Assembly: GCA_937907205.1 (NCBI GenBank)
Contig: CALESE010000025.1
Coordinates: forward strand, 1-5,935
Direction of reading: 5' to 3'
DNA: 5,935 nucleotides
Source of the DNA: an uncultured Romboutsia sp.
GTDB taxonomy: Bacteria > Bacillota > Clostridia > Peptostreptococcales > Peptostreptococcaceae
Shown here piece by piece: positions 1 through 4,310 of the stretch. The notes beneath the pieces were generated by a model, which worked only from the letters and a program-made list of their open reading frames with translations, ran no database searches and was not told the origin of the DNA. The first letter of the stretch is position 1; each line of letters opens with the position of its first letter. A program made the position numbers and the translations under genes.

Positions 1-1061
1 TATGAATTCATATCATATTGTTCCTTAGTTATTCCAAATTGACATCTTGATTTTGATGACATCATTTCCCATAAAGTTGCATGATTGATGAAATCTAAAT
101 CTTCAAAGTATGGTACAACAACATCTTCTGATGACAACATGGTAAAATGTGTATTTCTATCTGTTGATAATTTGATGAAAACAACGTTTGAATTGAATTT
201 TTTCTTCAAATCTTCCATTGCCCCACTATTGTTTGGATCTGTATAATACACAACAACTACATCAGCATAGTCATAATTAATATATGAAATGACATCATCT
301 ACTTTATATCCTTCATCAGTCAATCTATAAGGAATATAATAAATAGAATAAGTACCTGTATCAAGATTCTTAATTGTTTTAATAGTATCTTTCAATCCAA
401 AATCCACCATATAATCAAAATATTTCAGATTGCGATCCATCATCATATAATAAGGGTATATTGAACATTCTGGTAAAGAGAATTTCTTGAGTTGTGTTGG
501 ACTTTCTACAATTGACCAATCCGAAAGTTGAAACAATTTCTTATTCAAAACATCATATCCCTCTAAGAAATTTCTTGTATGCTCATTATCAATCTTACAA
601 ACTGGACACCAGAAAACCTTTTCAAATCCTCTAAACCAATATGGATCAACCAATAGATTTCCTAAGAATTGACTTTCAAACATTACAATATTAAAATCAT
701 TACCATTATCTGGATTGTTTATAAGTTCAAACAATTCCATTTCCATCTTGCTTACAACATTAGAATCACTTCTTTGTTCACCTGCATGCTTACCAAAATT
801 ATCTGACCAAATGATTTTAATGTTATCATTGTCTTTTACCCACTTGTCAATGATATCATGTGATTCATTATTCTTTGGAAGCAATATTGTCAAAGTATTG
901 AAATTCTTATGATGTTCAAAAAATGTAATGAATCGCACTACATTTCCATCACTATCCAAATTATACTTGTTTGTCTCTCTATTAATAGAAGAGATAATAG
1001 GTATGTACAAGATATTTTTATCTTGCATGTGATCGTCTACAAATTTCTTATCTATTGTCAT
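1..1061 (-). CDS. Large protein of unknown function, possibly GT-B-like transferase (3' end outside window)
   Basis: The frame is open from an ATG at 1061 to the left edge, giving 353 visible residues; the C-terminus is missing. The start overlaps the end of the upstream gene by 14 bases and has a short AAGG/AGGA-like stretch 3-8 bases before it, the nearest thing to a ribosome binding site in the window. I do not recognise the family. Residues 15-145 alternate predicted strands and helices (ILYIPIISS, TLTILLPKN, IKIIWSD, FNIVMFES), as in a Rossmann-like domain. A second such domain seems to start near residue 240 (SIYYIPYR, ADVVVVYYTDP, VVFIKLS, DVVVPYF). Two Rossmann-like halves would suit a GT-B glycosyltransferase, but no diagnostic nucleotide-sugar motif is evident. 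Residues 151-161 hold WCPVCKIDNEH, a Cys-X2-Cys-X5-His pattern that could bind metal. It is the last visible member of the overlapping set with the U32-like gene. The reading frame is certain; the function is a guess. Confidence 0.8.
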   Translation of the reverse strand, partial: MTIDKKFVDDHMQDKNILYIPIISSINRETNKYNLDSDGNVVRFITFFEHHKNFNTLTILLPKNNESHDIIDKWVKDNDNIKIIWSDNFGKHAGEQRSDSNVVSKMEMELFELINNPDNGNDFNIVMFESQFLGNLLVDPYWFRGFEKVFWCPVCKIDNEHTRNFLEGYDVLNKKLFQLSDWSIVESPTQLKKFSLPECSIYPYYMMMDRNLKYFDYMVDFGLKDTIKTIKNLDTGTYSIYYIPYRLTDEGYKVDDVISYINYDYADVVVVYYTDPNNSGAMEDLKKKFNSNVVFIKLSTDRNTHFTMLSSEDVVVPYFEDLDFINHATLWEMMSSKSRCQFGITKEQYDMNS

Positions 1062-1371
1062 GATCCTTTTCTTGTAATTTACATGATACTTCATGAATAA
1101 TATTGAATATATTATCAATAAGATAGTCAAATTCTTCTTTATATTCACTACAAAGCCTTGAACCTTCTAATTGTTTATGCACATTTTTCATTACATGATT
1201 CCATCTATCTGGTTGTACAATAGGTTCATCTGCTTTCTTCTTGATTCTTCCTATCAATATAGCATTATTCATTCTAGAAATCAAGAGGTTGACCAATGAT
1301 CGGTCACCTCTTGTAATTTCTGCTCTACACGATTTGAGAAGTTTCAAATCTTTGTTTGTTATGTTATTCAT
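1048..1371 (-). CDS. Unknown 107-residue, probably helical protein
   Basis: I do not recognise this protein. The chosen start gives MNNITNKDLKLLKSCRAEIT and 107 residues. The frame stays open upstream to an ATG at 1503, but that start would overlap the C-terminal part of the U32-like gene by about 140 bases. The ATG at 1371 overlaps it by only 8 bases (start and stop share ATGAATAA), a normal arrangement for translational coupling. The protein is charged and looks mainly helical. It has a basic middle (GRIKKKADEP), a segment with conserved-looking aromatics (PDRWNHVMKNVHKQLEG) and an amphipathic C-terminal helix ending in acidic and basic residues. Cysteines occur at three scattered positions, with no zinc-finger pattern, signal peptide or membrane segment. 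Its own stop overlaps the start of the next gene by 14 bases, so it lies in the middle of a three-gene unit. It may be an accessory or partner protein for one neighbour, which is inference from position only. Confidence 0.75.
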   Translation of the reverse strand: MNNITNKDLKLLKSCRAEITRGDRSLVNLLISRMNNAILIGRIKKKADEPIVQPDRWNHVMKNVHKQLEGSRLCSEYKEEFDYLIDNIFNIIHEVSCKLQEKDHDNR

Positions 1372-2509
1372 ATAAGTTATGTTCTTTAGCGAATTTTGCA
1401 CAAAAATCACAGGTGGTACCACATAGCTGATCAGCACATTCCCATCCATTTCCATCCATCCATTTATTGATGAATCCATCAAGCTTCTTATTTGGAATAT
1501 CAATATCTGTCTTAGACTTCAATTCTGTCTTGCCATCATAAATTGAGGAAAGAGGTTTCCATAAAGAAATTACATTACCATCAAAGTCTTCTGACATATA
1601 TGCTTCCATCACATATTTCAAATACTCTGTTGTACCAGTTCTACCAGAAAGTTTAAAATAATTTACACCAGTATTTTCACGATAAATCTTTTGATCCTCT
1701 GGTCTAATGAATCTCATACGAAGCCAAGCTTCTGGGGTTGATGAACGTGCTGACATACAATATCCCATTGGATAATTATTGTAAGACATACTATCCTCTT
1801 TTGTTTTGTTTGTTGCATGACATAGATAGCAAGAATCTCTAAATACACAATGTGTGGCATAATGAATGCCATTTCCATCAACACCAGCTACTCCACAAAA
1901 TTCTTGAGCCATACATTCTAATATGCAACCATTTTCGTCACAATACTTCTGTGCATTAATTAAGAAATGCTTATTACGATTCTTAAGAATTGAATTACAG
2001 AACTTATTTACTCCAAATGTTTCATGATAATATTTCAATTGAGTTACAGTATCAATATGAGAAATACATGACATCTCAATTTCAATATCTGATACTTCTC
2101 TAATAAAAAGCAACATCATTGGGTTTGCCACAGTAATACGTGCTACACCAATATTTTCAAGCCATTTTACAAGATCCTGAATATCCTTCTTATGATTCAA
2201 CATCTCTATCTTTGAACCATAAGGTTGAATTGAATTCATTGTATAATTGAATGCAATATTGTTATCCTTCAACTTCTTTACATAATTTGCAAAGAATTCT
2301 TTATCAATATCTGGCAATCTCCAACCTGGTCTTGCAGTTACTGCTTCATTACTTGCATCAGATCCAAAAAATTCTACAATCTGTGACTTACCCTTATATT
2401 TCTTATTCAACTCTACAGCAACATCAATCAATTTAGGATCGAAATTACAACCTACTTTATAAAAGTTCATGTTCTTGTTACTGTAATCAAAATTTGGTTT
2501 CCAATTCAT
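1364..2509 (-). CDS. U32/PrtC-like TIM-barrel protein with cysteine clusters
   Basis: This 381-residue protein resembles the U32 'peptidase' (PrtC/YhbU-like) superfamily. Family-like signatures run in the expected order: KVGCNFDPKLI (18-28), FNYTMNS (87-93), IGVARITVANPMML (120-133), MSCISHIDTVTQLKYY (146-161), NSILKNRNKHFL (172-183), a cysteine stretch C199/C205/C221/C227/C230, MRFIRPEDQKIY (265-276), FKLSGRTGTTEYL (285-297) and AYMSEDFDGNVISL (303-316). A second cluster closes the protein: C358, C363, C367, C370 (Cys-X4-Cys-X3-Cys-X2-Cys). Some characterised relatives hold an Fe-S cluster on four cysteines and take part in hydroxylation of tRNA (TrhP), 23S rRNA (RlhA) or ubiquinone precursors (UbiU/UbiV); others are linked to proteolysis. 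The substrate here is unknown. The start is fixed by an in-frame TAA 15 bases upstream of the ATG. The gene follows a terminator and leads an overlapping three-gene set. No signal peptide is seen, so it probably acts in the cytoplasm. Superfamily assignment is fairly sure; activity is not. Confidence 0.85.
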   Translation of the reverse strand: MNWKPNFDYSNKNMNFYKVGCNFDPKLIDVAVELNKKYKGKSQIVEFFGSDASNEAVTARPGWRLPDIDKEFFANYVKKLKDNNIAFNYTMNSIQPYGSKIEMLNHKKDIQDLVKWLENIGVARITVANPMMLLFIREVSDIEIEMSCISHIDTVTQLKYYHETFGVNKFCNSILKNRNKHFLINAQKYCDENGCILECMAQEFCGVAGVDGNGIHYATHCVFRDSCYLCHATNKTKEDSMSYNNYPMGYCMSARSSTPEAWLRMRFIRPEDQKIYRENTGVNYFKLSGRTGTTEYLKYVMEAYMSEDFDGNVISLWKPLSSIYDGKTELKSKTDIDIPNKKLDGFINKWMDGNGWECADQLCGTTCDFCAKFAKEHNLYE

Positions 2510-2527
2510 ATTTACTTCTTTTTAATT

Positions 2528-2580
2528 AAACTTATTGATATTAATATAGTAATTAGACTAAAACAGGTTCAAACTTATTG
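2528..2580 (-). repeat. Pair of 10-bp direct repeats in the leader of the U32-like gene
   Basis: The decamer CAATAAGTTT (minus strand; AAACTTATTG on plus) occurs exactly at 2528-2537 and 2571-2580. The copies are 43 bases apart, close to four helical turns. The distal copy lies mostly in the loop of the terminator hairpin and includes the stop codon of the membrane-protein gene; the proximal copy is 19 bases before the U32-like start. The distal copy with its next base reads TAAGTTTG (2570-2577), a match to the Bacteroidota TAnnTTTG promoter element. The pair could be an operator or two promoter elements. Chance is also possible in such A/T-rich DNA. Confidence 0.35.
2543..2552 (-). promoter_or_regulatory. 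Shared leader decamer TTACTATATT, copy 1
   Basis: TTACTATATT on the minus strand lies 33 bases before the U32-like start. An identical decamer lies at 3183-3192, close before the 97-residue gene. Two of the three minus-strand leaders therefore share it; the third, before the membrane-protein gene, has only a weak relative (TTATTATAAA, 2850-2859). It could be a phage promoter core or regulator site, but its different distance from the two starts and its A/T content keep confidence low. Confidence 0.25.
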
Positions 2581-2592
2581 TCTGAACCTGTT
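2560..2592 (-). terminator. Hairpin terminator of the small membrane-protein gene
   Basis: On the minus strand AACAGGTTCA (2592-2583) pairs perfectly over 10 bases with TGAACCTGTT (2571-2562), around an 11-base loop. The descending arm runs into TTTT (2563-2560). The ascending arm is made from the last codons of the 82-residue gene, and its TAA stop (2577-2575) lies in the loop, so a terminating ribosome would cover the hairpin. The stem has only four G/C pairs and the T run is short, so some read-through into the U32-like gene is likely. On the plus strand no T run follows, so the element points leftward. Confidence 0.6.
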
Positions 2593-2823
2593 ATTAAAAT
2601 CTTGCATATTCATTGCTAATACTTCTGCTGTCTTAGTAGATTGCATTATGTAAACAGCTTTACCAGAAAATGCATCTGCCGCTACTGTTTTAAGGTGCCA
2701 AATTACTCCAGTTTCTCTTTCAGTATAATTTGGACATGACTGATGGTATACCCATAGTGACATTAAAGTGACTAAACATGCACCAATCAATATTCCTACT
2801 AAGATAAATCCAATTGCTTCCAT
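2575..2823 (-). CDS. Small single-span membrane protein, unknown function
   Basis: This 82-residue protein begins MEAIGFILVGILIGACLVTL. Residues 4-26 form one hydrophobic segment long enough to cross the membrane, followed by a soluble tail of about 55 residues. The segment contains IGAC ending at Cys16, which faintly resembles a lipobox. There is no Lys or Arg before the hydrophobic stretch, and the segment continues well past the cysteine, so an uncleaved N-terminal anchor is the better reading. The tail (from HQSCPNYTER to NNRFRQ) has no motif I recognise. Small anchored proteins of this type are common in phages (spanin components, holins, superinfection-exclusion factors), but nothing here singles one out. 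It lies 59 bases after the 97-residue gene on the same strand and ends inside its own terminator hairpin, so the two may share a transcript that mostly stops there. A TATAAAAT-like stretch near 2847-2855 could be a local promoter. Confidence 0.75.
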   Translation of the reverse strand: MEAIGFILVGILIGACLVTLMSLWVYHQSCPNYTERETGVIWHLKTVAADAFSGKAVYIMQSTKTAEVLAMNMQDFNNRFRQ

Positions 2824-2882
2824 GTATATTAATTAAATGTAAATTCCATTTTATAATAAGGATAGAATTTTTATAGAAAATT

Positions 2883-3176
2883 TCAATTTAATTGCATCTT
2901 TTTACTTAAAATTCTCTGATAGATACTATGCCTTACTTCTATACTAGCTAATTCTAATTTGATGTTAGATTCACGTTCTGCCGCAGACAATGACTTTTCT
3001 GATATATATGGTACAGTCAAGTCATAATCAAATGTATACCAAGTCTTCCAAAGAAACTTATGCTTCTTCTTATATATGGCCCATTTGATATATACAGTAG
3101 TTTCTTCTGTTGGAAGAAATCCTACTTTTATATTTACTGGTCTGCTATCTCTTTCTATTTCTACTATTCTACTCAT
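2883..3176 (-). CDS. Unknown 97-residue protein
   Basis: I do not recognise this gene. The chosen start gives MSRIVEIERDSRPVNIKVGF. The frame also allows an ATG at 3212, which would add 12 residues (MKRLYTLYYIVN) but would place the start in the divergent promoter stretch, so the downstream ATG is preferred. The first two thirds look beta-rich with many aromatics (TVYIKWAIYKKKHKFLWKTW, then YTFDYDLTVPYI). The last third looks like one charged helix (EKSLSAAERESNIKLELASI) ending in a basic tail, SKKMQLN. There is no signal peptide, membrane span or cysteine. It ends in TGA, which argues against TGA recoding. It is the first gene of the leftward block and is divergent from the ligase genes. A small beta-sandwich or nucleic-acid-binding protein is possible, but that is only an impression from composition. 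Confidence 0.7.
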   Translation of the reverse strand: MSRIVEIERDSRPVNIKVGFLPTEETTVYIKWAIYKKKHKFLWKTWYTFDYDLTVPYISEKSLSAAERESNIKLELASIEVRHSIYQRILSKKMQLN

Positions 3177-3250
3177 GTTTACAATATAGTAAAGTGTGTA
3201 TAATCTTTTCAAAAGTATTTTTACATATATAAGATTTATTCAATTTGAAA
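3177..3250. promoter_or_regulatory. Divergent promoter region between the two gene blocks
   Basis: These 74 bases separate the leftward and rightward blocks and must hold promoters for both unless transcription comes from further away. Leftward, TACTTTTG (minus, 3217-3210) matches the Bacteroidota TAnnTTTG element and would give a leader of roughly 25-30 bases before 3176; a TTG lies upstream, but about 23 bases away, a little far. Rightward, TATAAT at 3199-3204 follows TTTACA at 3178-3183, with a short 15-base spacer. The minus-strand decamer TTACTATATT (3183-3192) recurs before the U32-like gene. The two candidate promoters nearly overlap, so expression of the blocks may be mutually exclusive or co-regulated. 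The individual sites are tentative. Confidence 0.45.
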
Positions 3251-4309
3251 ATGAAGTACAATGGAACAAACTACATTACTGAACTGAAATCTATAGAATA
3301 TATAGTAGAGAAGAACAGTAACAGTAAAGTAGAAAATCATACTAAGCTTAAGAAAGTAGAAAGAATAATATTGATAGGTGAACTTTACTTGAATTCAGTA
3401 AAGATGCTTAAGAGAGATAAGATAAAAGTAGAATATGCAGATCCTACTAAGCTCAACTTTTCTTTCAAAGATGATAAAGTACACATATATAGTGGTGAGA
3501 AAGACTTGCCAGATATAGTACTTACTAAAGCAGATTCTAAGAATACTGTGGTATTGATGCGTAGTGGATATACTAAGGAAGTGATAGCAGCTTTACTTGA
3601 TGCTATCCAAGAATTAGATATACTTATATTAAACAATCCAGAAGCAGTAGCTATGTCATCTAATAAATATGCAACTGCATGTTTCTTGACAAAAGCCGAA
3701 CTTCCACAACCAAAATATGTACTTGCAACTTCTGGTGATATAGATAAAGAAGATCATAAGAAGCTAGATGAAAAGCTAAAGCAACTTTATGGTAAGCTGG
3801 ATGATGGATTAAAATATGTTTGTAAGATTCTGAATGGACATGGTGGTAAAGGTGTATTTTGTTGTCGTGGCAAAAACATTGTGTCTATATTGCAATGTTT
3901 GTTCAAACTGAAAGAAAACTGCCCAATACTCATACAAGATTTCCAAGAAATAAAAGATGGTGATATCAGAGTCCATGTACTTACATTAAATGGAAAGCAA
4001 AAGATATTGTCTTCCATCATGAGAAAGAAAGGAAAAGATTTCCGAACTAATCTCAGTCTTGGTTGTGACATGGAAGATGACTACAAGATGACTTCCGAAC
4101 AAGAAAAGCTGACTTTAGCAGCTGCTAAAGCATCTGGTCTCGAATGGTGCGGTGTAGATATGTTGCCATTACAAAATGGAAATACTATAGTAGTAGAATT
4201 GAATGGCGCACCCGGACCAAGCTCGCCAATCAATGATCCTAACATAGAAGAAACTAATTGTAAGTTCTTTGAAAAGTTAGTAGAAGCAATAAATGAACTT
4301 TGTAAATAA
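3251..4309 (+). CDS. RimK-type ATP-grasp ligase, free-standing
   Basis: This complete 352-residue protein belongs to the ATP-grasp superfamily, RimK-like group, which uses ATP to activate a carboxylate as an acyl-phosphate and join it to an amine. Residues 1-135 are a divergent N-terminal domain with a RimK-like stretch before the ATP-grasp fold (TVVLMRSG at 99-106, ILILNNPEAVAMSSNKYATA at 124-143). The ATP-grasp motifs follow in order: YVCKILNGHGGKGV (189-202, with the ATP-binding Lys192 and glycine loop), LIQDF (227-231), GDIRVHV (237-243), DFRTNLSLG (263-271), GVDML (301-305) and VVELNGAPG (314-322). D303, E316 and N318 are the expected Mg-ATP ligands, so it should be active. The usual Asp of the 'DK' motif is Asn138, and the usual SPGLEGI-like end is APGPSSPI, which may alter the substrate pocket. 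The ATG at 3251 is preferred over a TTG six bases earlier. The next ligase gene starts one base after the stop, so they are surely co-translated. The substrate is unknown; RimK itself adds glutamate to ribosomal protein S6. Confidence 0.93.
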   Translation: MKYNGTNYITELKSIEYIVEKNSNSKVENHTKLKKVERIILIGELYLNSVKMLKRDKIKVEYADPTKLNFSFKDDKVHIYSGEKDLPDIVLTKADSKNTVVLMRSGYTKEVIAALLDAIQELDILILNNPEAVAMSSNKYATACFLTKAELPQPKYVLATSGDIDKEDHKKLDEKLKQLYGKLDDGLKYVCKILNGHGGKGVFCCRGKNIVSILQCLFKLKENCPILIQDFQEIKDGDIRVHVLTLNGKQKILSSIMRKKGKDFRTNLSLGCDMEDDYKMTSEQEKLTLAAAKASGLEWCGVDMLPLQNGNTIVVELNGAPGPSSPINDPNIEETNCKFFEKLVEAINELCK

Positions 4310-4310
4310 A

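Noticed and set aside
715..1100. Two plus-strand open frames (715-912 and 909-1100)
   Set aside because: They are antisense to the left-edge gene. They are rich in I, L and S with no motif, and the minus frame is open across the whole stretch.
1372..1503. Longer N-terminus for the 107-residue protein, starting at 1503
   Set aside because: It would overlap the U32-like gene by about 140 bases through its C-terminal cysteine cluster. The added residues are an out-of-frame reading of that coding sequence.
2251..2436. Plus-strand open frame of 61 codons
   Set aside because: It is antisense to the conserved N-terminal half of the U32-like gene.
1364..2509. Radical SAM enzyme, suggested by the many cysteines
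   Set aside because: There is no CX3CX2C motif near the N-terminus, and the order of the other motifs fits U32-like proteins instead.
2575..2823. Lipoprotein signal (IGAC at residues 13-16) in the small membrane protein
   Set aside because: There is no positive charge before the hydrophobic stretch, the -3 and -2 positions are poor, and the hydrophobic segment continues ten residues past the cysteine.
2866..2882. Inverted repeat AATTTT-loop-AAAATT just after the 97-residue gene, considered as a terminator
   Set aside because: The stem is six A/T pairs only and has no clear T tail. Such repeats are expected by chance in this base composition.
3385..4071. Two minus-strand open frames (3385-3636 and 3787-4071)
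   Set aside because: Both are antisense to the first ATP-grasp ligase, including its ATP-binding motifs, and neither resembles a protein family.
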